Translations under genes and position numbers: made by a program
The notes under the pieces: generated by a model
Seen by the model: the letters and a program-made list of their open reading frames with translations, nothing else
The model's database searches: none
What the model was told of the DNA's origin: nothing
Part shown: piece by piece, positions 1 to 9,453 of the stretch
Layout of the letters: the number at the start of each line of letters is the position of its first letter
Position numbering within the stretch: position 1 is the first letter of the stretch
Assembly (NCBI RefSeq): GCF_900109555.1
Contig: NZ_FNZV01000001.1
Span: 610,143-674,142, forward strand
Reading direction: 5' to 3'
Source of the DNA: Pacificibacter marinus
GTDB taxonomy: Bacteria; Pseudomonadota; Alphaproteobacteria; Rhodobacterales; Rhodobacteraceae
DNA: 64,000 bases

Positions 1-672
1 TCAATTTCATCCGAAGATGCAAGCGCACGGCAAGGCGGACTTGATTACCTCAAAAGTTGCATCGACAGCGCCAACGCTCTTGGTGCCACAATCATCGGCG
101 GCCCCCTTTACGGCGAGCCTATGGTGTTCGCGGGGCGTCCGCCCCTGCCTCGCAGTGCGGATGACATGAAAGCCCGCGCGGATCGCATGATCGAAGGACT
201 GGCACAGGTCGCCCCCTTGGCCCGCGCCGCAGGACAAACCTTTGCAGTCGAACCCCTCAATCGGTTTGAAACCGATATGCTAAATACCACACGCCAAGGC
301 GTCACTCTTGTCGATACGGTGAATGATGCGGGCCTTGGGCTGATGCTTGATACGTTTCATATGAATATGGAAGATCAATCCATTCCCGATGCGATCCGAT
401 TGGCGGGCAAACGCACAGTGCATTTCCAAGCCAACGAAAACCATCGCGGTTTTCCGGGCACGGGAAATATGGACTGGCCCGCCATCATGCGCGCGCTGCA
501 TCAGGTGGGCTACACTGGCCCCGTTTCGCTAGAACCATTTCGCCGCGACGATCAACGGCTAGCGCTGCCAATCGCCCATTGGCGTGCCCCTGCTGAAGAT
601 GAAACACCAAAGCTTAAAGCGGGCCATGCGTTGATCCGCGCAGCGCTTGATTTTGCGGAGTATGAACAATGA
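1..672 (+). CDS. Sugar phosphate isomerase/epimerase (D-tagatose 3-epimerase type), 5' end outside window
   Basis: The reading frame is open from base 1, so the start lies upstream; 223 codons are visible. The protein is an AP-endonuclease-2-type TIM barrel. It carries the markers of ketose 3-epimerases: [18 protein letters not shown], the H-x-x-ANENHRG segment and a late SLEPF, which supply the metal-binding Glu, Asp, His and Glu of the family. Such enzymes epimerise free ketoses at C3, or act on inositol derivatives; the exact sugar cannot be read here. The stop codon overlaps the next start by 4 nt (ATGA), so it is co-translated with a Gfo/Idh/MocA oxidoreductase, a common pairing for oxidation of rare sugars or inositols. 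Confidence 0.85.
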   Translation, partial: SISSEDASARQGGLDYLKSCIDSANALGATIIGGPLYGEPMVFAGRPPLPRSADDMKARADRMIEGLAQVAPLARAAGQTFAVEPLNRFETDMLNTTRQGVTLVDTVNDAGLGLMLDTFHMNMEDQSIPDAIRLAGKRTVHFQANENHRGFPGTGNMDWPAIMRALHQVGYTGPVSLEPFRRDDQRLALPIAHWRAPAEDETPKLKAGHALIRAALDFAEYEQ

Positions 673-1685
673 CTGACACACCAAAAATGCTCAACATCGG
701 CTGGATCGGCTGTGGTCGCCACGCAACATGGATGCTGTTGCCACAGATCGGCCGCGCAGGCATGCGAATCGCGGCACTTTGCGACCGCGATGAAACGGCA
801 CTCAAAGCCACAGCGGGCCATTACGGCGTCACCCAAACCTATACCGACTGGCGCGATATGTTAGAACAACCCGGGTTGGATGCGGTGTGCATGGCCGTCG
901 GCCCCGATGTGCATTTTGCCGCAACACTGGCCGCGTTGGAAAAGGGTCTTCCGGTCTTTATGGAAAAACCCCCAGCCGCCACACATGCCCAAGCGCTGGA
1001 GTTGCAACACGCCTCTGACCGCACGGGCGTACCGGTCTACGTGGGATTTATGAAACGCTATTCCACGGGCAACCGCATTGCGCATAACATCTTGCAAGGA
1101 TCAGAGTTCGGCCCTGTGCTTGGCATCACCGGCAGCTATATGACCGCGCCAAGCTATTTCACGGGCGAGGTCGATTACACAGGCTTTTACCTACATCACT
1201 GCGTGCACTACATGGATTTGATGCCGTGGCTTGCGGGCAGCCCTATTGCAGAAATGACCGTGCGCAGCACCGTGCCCGCAGCAGGTAAAATCCTATTCCA
1301 CATGGGGTTCACTTGTGAGAATGGAGTGATCGGAAATGTGGTTATGGGCACGGTGCAATCGCGTGGCACCCCTATGGAACAGATCACTGTGATGGGCGAC
1401 CATAACCGTATCGAAGTGGACAATGTGATCAATGTTGCTTGGCACCGCGATCCACCATTCAAAGCCGAAGATCCCGAGGCAACGTTAAGCAGTGATAATG
1501 ATACTCTGGTGTGGCAACCCAACTTCACCGCTGCGGCCAACGAAGATCACAAAGGCTACGCCGCGCTGATGGCGGATGTGGCCAAAGGTCTGGCGGGCCA
1601 ACCCACGGCTGCCCCACGCATTGCCGACGGCGTGACAGCTATGGCCACACTTGAACGTATGATTGCCAATATCGAAGAAAAGTAG
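669..1685 (+). CDS. Gfo/Idh/MocA family NAD(P)-dependent oxidoreductase
   Basis: 338 aa, normal for the family. The N-terminal Rossmann fold has GWIGCGRHA near residue 12 for dinucleotide binding. The MEKPPA segment near residue 100 is the family's EKP motif, and the [10 protein letters not shown] segment near residue 180 supplies the catalytic-region His and Asp. It probably oxidises a sugar or cyclitol made or used by the upstream epimerase, with which it overlaps by 4 nt. The substrate is not readable from sequence. It is the last gene of this plus-strand operon; a hairpin lies about 20 nt after the stop. Confidence 0.85.
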   Translation: MTDTPKMLNIGWIGCGRHATWMLLPQIGRAGMRIAALCDRDETALKATAGHYGVTQTYTDWRDMLEQPGLDAVCMAVGPDVHFAATLAALEKGLPVFMEKPPAATHAQALELQHASDRTGVPVYVGFMKRYSTGNRIAHNILQGSEFGPVLGITGSYMTAPSYFTGEVDYTGFYLHHCVHYMDLMPWLAGSPIAEMTVRSTVPAAGKILFHMGFTCENGVIGNVVMGTVQSRGTPMEQITVMGDHNRIEVDNVINVAWHRDPPFKAEDPEATLSSDNDTLVWQPNFTAAANEDHKGYAALMADVAKGLAGQPTAAPRIADGVTAMATLERMIANIEEK

Positions 1686-1701
1686 CCTTGGCTTATTCGA
1701 T

Positions 1702-1733
1702 AAAAGGCGCTCTAAATCTGCATTTAGGGCGCC
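1702..1733. terminator. Hairpin between convergent genes, probable bidirectional terminator
   Basis: GGCGC-t-CTAAAT / CTGC / ATTTAG-g-GCGCC forms a stem of about 12 pairs with one T-G wobble (1706-1733). Read on the minus strand the stem is followed by CTTTTATC; on the plus strand by ATAAAAATA. It sits between the oxidoreductase stop (1685) and the end of the minus-strand iron operon (1901), so it can serve both. The rest of 1686-1900 shows no gene. Confidence 0.55.
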
Positions 1734-1900
1734 ATAAAAATACGGTGTATCAGAACAAGACAGAGTTGGTCTGGCGTGATCTATGGGTAACATAACGCCA
1801 GACCGAGAGAGCAATCTTTCCATATATTAATGGTGTCTATCATCCATAGCGGCTGCACAAATGCATTAAAAGACTGGACTACAACCATGACAAGAGCAGC

Positions 1901-3598
1901 TTATGATAGGCGCGTATAAAGCCCGTTTTCGGCCTGCAGATCATCATGTGTACCAGCTTCAACTGTGCGCCCTGCATCCATCACGATGATCTGGTCTGCA
2001 TGCCGCACAGTTTCAAGCCGATGCGCGATAACCAAGGTTGTACGCCCCTTTGAAAGCCGCTCCAACGCCTGTTGAATCTCGCGCTCTGTCTCACGGTCCA
2101 ACGCAGATGTCGCTTCGTCAAGCACAAGGATCGGTGGGTTTTTAAGAAAGGCGCGCGCGATAGCCACACGTTGTTTTTGCCCACCGGACAACATCACGCC
2201 CCGCTCGCCCACAATCGTATCCAGCCCCTCAGGCAAACGCGCCACAAGGCTGCTCAACTGCGCATTCTCGACCGCAGCATGAAGCTCTACCAAACTGGCA
2301 TCAAGTTTGCCGTACAAGATGTTGTCACGCAGGGTGGTCCCGAACAAAAATACGTCTTGCGATACTGTTCCAATTTGTGTCCGAAGACTGTCGAGTGTCA
2401 TGTCTAAAACATCGATACCATCAATGGTTATGCGCCCAGAAGTGGGATCATAAAACCGTGGCAATAGCGCCAAAAGCGTGGTTTTCCCCGCACCCGACGG
2501 CCCGACAAAGGCCACGGTCTCTCCCGCTTTTGCGACAAAACTAACGTCATGAAGTACAGGCAGGGGACTGTCATAGGCAAAAGCCACATTTTCAAATCGA
2601 ACCTCGCCTTTGAACGCAGGCGCAGGCCGCGCGCCAGGACGATCCGTCACATCACATTCGGTGTCCAAAAGCTCAACGTAACGCCTAAATCCGGCGATGC
2701 CGCGCGGATAGGTTTCGATGACTGCGGCGATTTTTTCAAGCGGGCGGAAAAACACGCTGACCAAAAGTAAAAAACCGACAAAGCCCCCCGTGGTCAATGT
2801 GCCCTTAAGCACAAATCCCGCCCCAGCCACCATCACCACGACCTGCACAAAACGCAGGCCCATATATTGAATGGCGCTGGCCTTTGCCATGATCGAATAT
2901 GCTGACAGCTTGGTGTCGCGATACGCTGCGTTGTCGCGAGCAAACAGCTTTTCCTCGTGCTGTTCGTTGGCAAAGGCCTGCACGACGCGGATGCCTCCGA
3001 TCGCTTCTTCGAGTCTCACGTTAAACGATCCCACGCGTGCATAAATATCCCGCCACGATCGCGTCATGCGCGCACCATAAACAGCCACAACCCAGACCAT
3101 CAACGGCACAATCACCGCAGTGATCACGGCAAGCCCCGGATGCAGGTTCATCATAAGCAAAAAGGCACCCACAAAGGTCATAATCGCGATGAAAAGATCT
3201 TCGGGACCGTGGTGCGCGACCTCACCGATTTCTTCGAGATCTCGGGTCACACGCGCCACCAATTTGCCAGTGCGCGCACGATCATACCAACGCCACGACA
3301 GGCGTGTCAGATGAGCAAAGGCACGCCGTCGCATTTCCGTTTCGATTTCAATCCCAAGCCGATGCCCCCAATAAATCACGATACCCATAAGTCCAGTGTT
3401 GAGCGCATAGATCATCAACAATCCGACTGCGGCCAAAACGGTCAGCCCCCAATCGCCAAGCGGCAAAAGATGGTCGATAAATCCAGTGATGGCGAGCGGA
3501 AAAGCAAGTTCGAAAAGACCCGATAAAACGGCCGATCCGAAGTCAATCCAAAACAGACGTTTGTGGGGTTTATAGTAATCAAAAAACTGGCGAAGCAT
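1901..3598 (-). CDS. ABC exporter-type half transporter (fused membrane and ATPase domains)
   Basis: 565 aa. Residues 1 to about 310 form a six-helix ABC transporter transmembrane domain. The ATPase domain follows, with Walker A GPSGAGKTT, a Q-loop, the signature LSGGQKQRVAIARA, and Walker B ILVLDEATSALD followed by an H-loop (IAHRLET). All ATPase motifs are intact, and the protein should work as a homodimer. The start lies only 29 nt beyond the stop of the siderophore ATPase gene, in the same direction, so it is probably the last gene of the iron operon. Related half transporters next to siderophore loci export siderophores or import ferric siderophores (YbtP/YbtQ type). Which applies here is not visible. 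Confidence 0.85.
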   Translation of the reverse strand: MLRQFFDYYKPHKRLFWIDFGSAVLSGLFELAFPLAITGFIDHLLPLGDWGLTVLAAVGLLMIYALNTGLMGIVIYWGHRLGIEIETEMRRRAFAHLTRLSWRWYDRARTGKLVARVTRDLEEIGEVAHHGPEDLFIAIMTFVGAFLLMMNLHPGLAVITAVIVPLMVWVVAVYGARMTRSWRDIYARVGSFNVRLEEAIGGIRVVQAFANEQHEEKLFARDNAAYRDTKLSAYSIMAKASAIQYMGLRFVQVVVMVAGAGFVLKGTLTTGGFVGFLLLVSVFFRPLEKIAAVIETYPRGIAGFRRYVELLDTECDVTDRPGARPAPAFKGEVRFENVAFAYDSPLPVLHDVSFVAKAGETVAFVGPSGAGKTTLLALLPRFYDPTSGRITIDGIDVLDMTLDSLRTQIGTVSQDVFLFGTTLRDNILYGKLDASLVELHAAVENAQLSSLVARLPEGLDTIVGERGVMLSGGQKQRVAIARAFLKNPPILVLDEATSALDRETEREIQQALERLSKGRTTLVIAHRLETVRHADQIIVMDAGRTVEAGTHDDLQAENGLYTRLS

Positions 3599-3627
3599 GA
3601 GGCTGGCTTTCAGATGATATTTTGGAA

Positions 3628-4392
3628 TTAAAGAGGGTGAACAACGGGCGTAGGCTCAGCATCTATGACCTGCATGGGCACACCATAGATACGCAAAAGC
3701 GCCGCAGGATCGAGCAATTCTCGCACCTCTCCCTGAAGCGTGACACGCCCCGTATCGAGAGCAATGACATGATCGCAAAACCGCACAGCCATATTAACAT
3801 CATGCAACACAACAACAGCAGAAATACCACGCCTGCGGACGGTGTCGCGCAACAGGCCCAGCACTTCGACTTGGTGGGCCACATCAAGCGCAGAAATAGG
3901 TTCATCCAACAAAAGCGTTCGCGCGCCTTGTGCAAGCATCATGGCGATCCAACCGCGCTGACGCTCTCCACCTGACAAAGTATCGACAAGCTGGTCGCGC
4001 TTGTCTTCTAAGCCGCATTGCGCAATCGCAGCATCAATCAAGCGATGATCCTCAGGCCCGAGACGCCCCAAGGCTCCGCGCCACGGATAGCGCCCAAGCG
4101 CGATAAGTTCGCGCAGCAAAAGCCCCTCAGTCGGTGGCGTCACTTGCGGCAAAAAAGCCAAATCACGGGCGAAATCACGGGCCTTCCAGTCTTGCAAATT
4201 TTTGCCCGCATACTGGATGGTTCCGACGCTTGGGTGCGTTTGAGCCGCAAGCATTTTCAACAGGGTCGATTTGGCGGACCCATTGCGCCCGACAAGTGCC
4301 GTGATCCCCGTGCCGACCGACAAAGACAGTCCATCAATAAGCCGACGCCCAGGCACATCAAAACAAATGTTTTCGAGAGTAAAAAGGGTCAT
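3628..4392 (-). CDS. Iron-siderophore ABC transporter ATP-binding protein (FecE/FhuC type)
   Basis: 254 aa from the ATG at 4392, which overlaps the permease stop by 4 nt; a longer upstream reading would run into the permease gene. It has Walker A GRNGSAKST (residues 35-43), signature LSGGERQR and Walker B LLLDEPISALD, and belongs to the FecE/FhuC/BtuD family. The P-loop is odd: the Gly normally just before the Lys is Ala (codon GCC). This could lower ATP binding but the rest of the motif is intact. It powers uptake through the fused permease encoded upstream. Confidence 0.88.
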   Translation of the reverse strand: MTLFTLENICFDVPGRRLIDGLSLSVGTGITALVGRNGSAKSTLLKMLAAQTHPSVGTIQYAGKNLQDWKARDFARDLAFLPQVTPPTEGLLLRELIALGRYPWRGALGRLGPEDHRLIDAAIAQCGLEDKRDQLVDTLSGGERQRGWIAMMLAQGARTLLLDEPISALDVAHQVEVLGLLRDTVRRRGISAVVVLHDVNMAVRFCDHVIALDTGRVTLQGEVRELLDPAALLRIYGVPMQVIDAEPTPVVHPL

Positions 4393-6356
4393 GAATGTCT
4401 CCGTCCTAACAGGGCTACGAACAGCCAAGGCGCACCGATCAGCGTGGCAAAAAGCCCAAGCGGAAGATCGTAAGGATAACTTGCAGTGCGCGCGCCAAAC
4501 GCTGCAACCGTCATCAAAAGCACCCCTAGGCACCAGCTTGCAGCCAAAAAGGACGCAGGGCGCACAAGGCCAAGACTGCGCGCAATATGTGGGGCCATGA
4601 GACCTATAAAACTCACCGGACCGACCAAAACACTGGCGGCCCCCGTCGCCAATCCCGCGCCCAGCACAAGGCCAAGTCGCACCCGCCCAAGCGGCAGCCC
4701 CACTCCGCGCGCCACACCCGCGCCCAAAGGCAGGATGTCAAACCAGCGAGAGACCAAAAGCGATGCGCCTAAACCCACCACAGCCATGACAGACAGCGCC
4801 AACGCGCCGGACACACTAGCCCGCGATGCGCTGCCCGCAAGCCAGCCCAAAAGCGACCAAGCCCGTGGATCACCTGACGCCATAACCGCAGCCAAAAGCG
4901 CAGAGGCAAAGGCCCCGACCGCCAGTCCCGCAAGCAATAAACGCGCAGGGGCCATATCGGATCGCATGGCATAAGCGGACAAAATAATCAGCGTCACAGC
5001 CGCACCAGTTGATGACCCAAAAGCAAGAGTAAAGGGCGAAGGGACGGAAAAAAGAAACAGGGTCGCAGCATATCCCAACGCCGCTCCGCCTGTGACTCCC
5101 AAAACCTCGGGGGCGGCCATGGGATTGGCAGTCAGTCTTTGCAACACTGCGCCGGACAACGCCAGCAACGCCCCAGCGGACGCGGCGGCCAGAATGGCGG
5201 TGGCACGCAACGGCAGGAATGTCGCGGCTATATCGCCAGAAATGATCCCCCACCCGTCGGGTCCACGCCCGCCCAGCAGGCTGAGCGCCGTCAAAATGAG
5301 TGTCACACACACAATGGCAGCAACCCGTTTCCACGGATGTGTGGCACGGGGGGCGATAAGATCACTGCGTTCGGTTTCAGGCGGCACGATGTTGCGCAGT
5401 TTTGGCAACAAAGCGATCAACACCGGCCCACCGATCAATCCGGTCAGCGCGCCTGTTGGCATCTCAGGTCCGCCCAAGGCTGCAAGCGCCATCAATGCAC
5501 TATCAGACACGGACAAAAGCAATGCTCCTGCAAGCGGTGACCACAACAGAACCTGTGTGACAGAGCGTGCGCCCAGCCTGCGCACCAGCGCGGGGGCGGC
5601 CAGTCCAACGAACCCGACAAGGCCCACTTCTGCGGACACCATACCCGAGAGGATCACCGCGAGCGACAGCGCCGCGAACCGTGTGAGACCAACCTGCGCG
5701 CCCAGTGCTTTGGCTGTGGCCCCACCTAAGCTTAGAACAACAAGCGGACGGGCCAAAAGCGCAGCCGCCACGCCACCCAAAACCAAGGTCGCCATGAGGC
5801 GGAACACCCCATGCCAACTGTCTTGTGACAACGCGCCACCATTCCAAATGACGAGCGATAAGAGATAATGCCCCTGCCCCAATGTGAGCGCCGTGGATAT
5901 AGCAGAGGCTAGCATCCCCACCAACATTCCACAGATCGTAACGGTCACGGGCGCAAAGCCACGTCGGGCCCCAAGTGCCATGACAAGCCCTGCCGTCACA
6001 GCACCCCCAAAAAGGGCAACAGGGCCACGTCCAAGCGCCAAAGCTTCAGGCCAAAGCAGCGTTGCACCAACCAGAGCCAACTGAGCGCCAGACGCCACAC
6101 CAAGGGTGGTCGGGTCTGCCAGTGGATTGCGCAAAACGGCCTGCATCAAGGCCCCAGACAGACCAAGAAGACCGCCGATCAAAAGTGCGATCCCCGCACG
6201 CGGCATAAGACCAAAGGCAAAGAAAATCTGTTCGGGCAAAAGCGTTGCAGGATTGGCAAAGGGCGAGGCCCATTGTGACAAAGGCAAAGCGCTTAAAGCT
6301 GCAAGGCCCCACAAAGCAATCGAGCTTAGGGCTGCGACAAAAAACAAACGTATCAT
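4389..6356 (-). CDS. Fused FecCD-type iron-siderophore ABC permease (FhuB type)
   Basis: 655 aa, about twice the length of a single FecC or FecD subunit. It contains two tandem FecCD domains (roughly 1-325 and 340-655), each with about ten membrane segments and a glycine-rich segment contacting the ATPase (ATTLGVASGAQ in the first half, APEVLGVTGGAALG in the second). Fusion of both halves is typical of FhuB-like hydroxamate-siderophore permeases. Translation is coupled on both sides by 4-nt overlaps with the binding protein and the ATPase. Confidence 0.9.
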   Translation of the reverse strand: MIRLFFVAALSSIALWGLAALSALPLSQWASPFANPATLLPEQIFFAFGLMPRAGIALLIGGLLGLSGALMQAVLRNPLADPTTLGVASGAQLALVGATLLWPEALALGRGPVALFGGAVTAGLVMALGARRGFAPVTVTICGMLVGMLASAISTALTLGQGHYLLSLVIWNGGALSQDSWHGVFRLMATLVLGGVAAALLARPLVVLSLGGATAKALGAQVGLTRFAALSLAVILSGMVSAEVGLVGFVGLAAPALVRRLGARSVTQVLLWSPLAGALLLSVSDSALMALAALGGPEMPTGALTGLIGGPVLIALLPKLRNIVPPETERSDLIAPRATHPWKRVAAIVCVTLILTALSLLGGRGPDGWGIISGDIAATFLPLRATAILAAASAGALLALSGAVLQRLTANPMAAPEVLGVTGGAALGYAATLFLFSVPSPFTLAFGSSTGAAVTLIILSAYAMRSDMAPARLLLAGLAVGAFASALLAAVMASGDPRAWSLLGWLAGSASRASVSGALALSVMAVVGLGASLLVSRWFDILPLGAGVARGVGLPLGRVRLGLVLGAGLATGAASVLVGPVSFIGLMAPHIARSLGLVRPASFLAASWCLGVLLMTVAAFGARTASYPYDLPLGLFATLIGAPWLFVALLGRRHS

Positions 6357-7279
6357 GCGCGCTCCAAAGCCGTGACAAGGTGATCGGCAAACCGCAGGGC
6401 CGAAGGCGCGCCCCCAAACGGGTTGTTATCACTCAAGGAGAGAAGACGCCCAGCGCGCACCGGCGCGAGCGCAGACCAAAGCGCACCCTGACGAATGGCC
6501 CGCTGCGCATTTTGGGGCACATCCCCGACCAGAACCAGATGCGCGTCTGGAAAAGCGAGGAGTTTGGACACAGGCACCGGCGCATTGAACCCAAATTCTG
6601 TGCCGCCAGCCCATGCATTCGTCAGGCCAATCCGCGCCAAGGCTCCGCCATAAATACTGTCTGCGCCGAAGACTTGGATGTGGCGCGCATCGCCGACGGT
6701 CATAAGAACGAAAGGTCGATCAGCAAAGGCACTCACGCGCTCAGCCAAATGATCAAACTCGGTCTCAAAATGTGCACGGGTCTCTTGGCCTTGCGCTCTG
6801 AGATCAAGATGATCTGCGAGCGCTTCCATTGCCAAGAGCACTTTTGGCAGGGCCGGCTCGCCAGCGACAAACAGCGAACGGGTGTACACTGGCGCGATGC
6901 GTTCCAATTGGGGTTCTACAAAACTGTAGAAATTCGATGACAAAATGAGATCAGGGGACACAAGGCTGAGCGCTTCGAGATTAGGTGCGCCACGCAGGCC
7001 GAGATCAGCACAAGCATCGGGGAGCGTGATGGCGGCCCCTCGGACGAATTGGCGCTTTTCGGCAAGTGCTGCCAAAGGCAAACCCAACGCCATAGCCGTT
7101 TCCGCCATGGCCCAATCTATTGCCGCTATACGCGGCGGGGCCCAATCTATTGCCGCGATGCGCGGTGAGGCCCGATCAACAAGCAGGTTGGCTGCACCCG
7201 CGCGAGAGGCCACAAAAGCCGAAGCTCCCGTGGCCAAAAACGCGCGACGCGTTAGCGTGGTATGCGGCAGTTTTACCAC
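6353..7279 (-). CDS. Iron-siderophore periplasmic binding protein (FhuD type), Tat signal
   Basis: 308 aa. The N-terminus has a twin-arginine signal (TRRAFLATG at residues 10-18, followed by a hydrophobic stretch ending in an ASRAGA-like cleavage region), so the protein is exported folded. The mature part is a PeripBP_2/FhuD-type clamp that delivers ferric siderophore to the fused permease. Just after the signal peptide, a 10-residue unit containing RIAAIDWA occurs twice in a row because of a 30-bp tandem duplication (7111-7170). Its start overlaps the end of the TonB receptor gene by 7 nt. Confidence 0.88.
   Translation of the reverse strand: MVKLPHTTLTRRAFLATGASAFVASRAGAANLLVDRASPRIAAIDWAPPRIAAIDWAMAETAMALGLPLAALAEKRQFVRGAAITLPDACADLGLRGAPNLEALSLVSPDLILSSNFYSFVEPQLERIAPVYTRSLFVAGEPALPKVLLAMEALADHLDLRAQGQETRAHFETEFDHLAERVSAFADRPFVLMTVGDARHIQVFGADSIYGGALARIGLTNAWAGGTEFGFNAPVPVSKLLAFPDAHLVLVGDVPQNAQRAIRQGALWSALAPVRAGRLLSLSDNNPFGGAPSALRFADHLVTALERA
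7111..7170. repeat. 30-bp tandem duplication inside the siderophore-binding protein gene
   Basis: Two adjacent 30-bp units (7111-7140 and 7141-7170) share CCCAATCTATTGCCGC at the start and CGCGG near the end, differing at a few positions. The frame is kept and the protein gains one extra 10-residue unit between the Tat signal and the first mature beta strand. Confidence 0.85.
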
Positions 7280-9411
7280 TCTTTGGTGAGCGTCGCGGAA
7301 ACCGTGCGACCGTCGCCATAGTAGGTAGAAAAATAGCCAACAGATGAAACATAGACCTCATCGGTCAGGTTGGTGACATTGAGCTGAAACTCTGTGCCAT
7401 TGCCAAAATCATAGGACGCGGCTGCATCTAGCAGCGTGACGGCCTCAAGATCATTGGCGTTGGCATTAAACGCGTACCGATCCCCGATGTAGCGCGCCCC
7501 TGCGCCCAAGGTCAGACCCGACAGTGTGCCATCCATGAATTCCTTAGAGGCCCAGAGCTTAAATGTGTGTTTAGGCGTTAAACCCAATTCATTGCCATCA
7601 TTATCACCCTCGATGATCTCGCTGTCTGTGTAGGAATAACCACCGGTGAGGCTCCATCCATCGGCCAGATTGGCGCGACCTTCCAGCTCAAGCCCACGGA
7701 TACGGGATTTGCCAACTTGATCATAAATAGTAACCCCTGCGCCATTCTGAACATTGACGGCACGGTTCTCTTCATCAAGTTGATAGAGAGACGCGGTGAG
7801 ATAGGCGTCAATCGTTGCTGGCAGATATTTCACACCCAACTCCCATTGCTCACCTGTGGTTGGATCAAGCGCGTCGCCATCTGTCCCCGGCTCGGCAAAG
7901 CTTTGGAAAGAGGTGCCATACGACATATAGGCCGAAAGCCCGTTGTCCCAGACATAGCCAAGGCTGGCCTGACCGGTGGTCGCACTGTCTTCACGCGACA
8001 GATCGGTGTAACCTGGATAAGCGCCGGTGCCAGGAATATCGTAAAGCGTCTCGGATTGCCCCTTGGCCTCATTCCAGTCATGGCGCAAGGAAAGACCAGC
8101 GCGCCAGTTGCCATATTCCAATTCGTCACTGGCATAGATGCCGATTTGTTTGACTGTCACGTTTTTATAGGCAGCCCAGCTTGTGCCATCTTGAACGGCT
8201 GTGGCCGGGGCATAATCTGGGTTAGAAAAGTCGATGGGGTCTTGTCCGTAATAAAAGATGCTCTTCGCTGTTTCTTCGAACCGGCTGGCATCGATACCAA
8301 AGGTCAAGCCGTGAAACACGTCGCCCATGTAGACATCGCCCTCAAGCCGCAGATCGGTTGCGAATGAGATCACATCCTCGTCTTGCAACAGTTGCGTGCG
8401 CGCCACTTCGGTCCCCGTCACGGCCCCTACGGAAAGGTTGGAATAGGACCAATCGAGTTTCGTGATCCCCGTGTTGTTCACAACACGCCAGCCATTGTCG
8501 AACTCATGAGTGATCTGAGCGCCCAGATTGAATGTCTTGCGGTCGCCGTATTCCAGTGCTTCATTCCCGAAATAAAAGTCGCGCAGATCCTCGTTCGCAT
8601 AGACGCCCACAAGTGCATTGGGCACACCAGAAGGTGAATCGGGATCGTCATTCTGGTAAGACGCAAGAAATTCGACCGTGGTCGCATCCGAAGGACGGTA
8701 TTTCGCAGCAAACCCCAGATACCCACCAGGATTGTCATAATCTTCAATGCCCAAAACACGGTTGCCCGTCTTGCCGACAACACGATAGGAAAACTGATCA
8801 TTCACAACGCGATTGGCATCTCCGAAGATATAGTAAGAACCGTTGCTGTCAAAATACAGCCCCGCTTCGCTGGAATCCCCATCAAATTGCGCACGTTTTT
8901 GGATCAGGTTTACAAGACCAGCCGGAGAGCCCGCACCATAGAGCACAGAATTCGGTCCACGCAAAAGCTCCACCCGCTCCATGCCGTAGATATCCAAAGA
9001 CGGCGCGCCGTAATCAGGCTTGGTCGAGCGGCTAAAATGCAACCCGTTGAGGTAGATTTGGTTTTGCAAATCTGCCCCTCGCACCGAAATCGAGTCAAAC
9101 CGTGGATCGGCACCATAGGCTTCGGTCACAACACCGGCGGAATACCCGAGTGCTTCGGACAGGTTGTTGGCCGCCGTATCTTCGATTTGATCCGTGGTCA
9201 CCACGGTGATCGATGAAGGCGTCTCTAACAAAGAGCGCCCGCTTTTGGTGGAAGCCGTGGTGCCCGCCGCATACCCAACCACTGGGCCAGTTGGGTCTTC
9301 TTCGGATTGCACAATAATCTCGTCGAGATCTATGGCATCCTGCGCAAGTACAGTGTTGGCACTCAAGACAAGCGCACTTGCACTGAGCATGAGAAAAAAT
9401 GTCAATTTCAT
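7273..9411 (-). CDS. TonB-dependent siderophore receptor
   Basis: 712 aa, the usual size. A signal peptide (about residues 1-23, ending VLAQ) is followed by a plug domain (SLLETPSSITVVTTDQI onward, with VELLRGPNSVLYG near residue 155) and a 22-strand barrel. The chain ends in an aromatic residue (KEW), as outer-membrane barrels usually do. It brings a ferric siderophore across the outer membrane using TonB/ExbBD energy. It is first in a five-gene iron operon. A TGA-N9-TCA iron-box candidate lies 27 to 41 nt upstream of its start. Confidence 0.93.
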   Translation of the reverse strand: MKLTFFLMLSASALVLSANTVLAQDAIDLDEIIVQSEEDPTGPVVGYAAGTTASTKSGRSLLETPSSITVVTTDQIEDTAANNLSEALGYSAGVVTEAYGADPRFDSISVRGADLQNQIYLNGLHFSRSTKPDYGAPSLDIYGMERVELLRGPNSVLYGAGSPAGLVNLIQKRAQFDGDSSEAGLYFDSNGSYYIFGDANRVVNDQFSYRVVGKTGNRVLGIEDYDNPGGYLGFAAKYRPSDATTVEFLASYQNDDPDSPSGVPNALVGVYANEDLRDFYFGNEALEYGDRKTFNLGAQITHEFDNGWRVVNNTGITKLDWSYSNLSVGAVTGTEVARTQLLQDEDVISFATDLRLEGDVYMGDVFHGLTFGIDASRFEETAKSIFYYGQDPIDFSNPDYAPATAVQDGTSWAAYKNVTVKQIGIYASDELEYGNWRAGLSLRHDWNEAKGQSETLYDIPGTGAYPGYTDLSREDSATTGQASLGYVWDNGLSAYMSYGTSFQSFAEPGTDGDALDPTTGEQWELGVKYLPATIDAYLTASLYQLDEENRAVNVQNGAGVTIYDQVGKSRIRGLELEGRANLADGWSLTGGYSYTDSEIIEGDNDGNELGLTPKHTFKLWASKEFMDGTLSGLTLGAGARYIGDRYAFNANANDLEAVTLLDAAASYDFGNGTEFQLNVTNLTDEVYVSSVGYFSTYYGDGRTVSATLTKEW

Positions 9412-9437
9412 CGGGGGGGCTCCGCTAGCGATTTTCC

Positions 9438-9452
9438 TGAGTGTTTAAGTCA
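9438..9452. promoter_or_regulatory. Candidate iron-Rhodo-box upstream of the TonB receptor
   Basis: TGAGTGTTTAAGTCA fits TGA-N9-TCA, the motif described for iron-regulated genes in Rhodobacterales. It lies in the 42-nt gap between the AraC gene's stop codon and the receptor start, where an operator for the iron operon is expected. A second match occurs upstream of the AraC gene. Confidence 0.55.
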
Positions 9453-9453
9453 A

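Noticed and set aside
2957..3526. 189-codon plus-strand frame inside the ABC half transporter gene
   Set aside because: Antisense to the transmembrane domain, His/Arg-rich, no motif.
5092..5868. 258-codon plus-strand open frame inside the fused permease gene
   Set aside because: Antisense of a well-supported permease; no domain and shadow-type composition.
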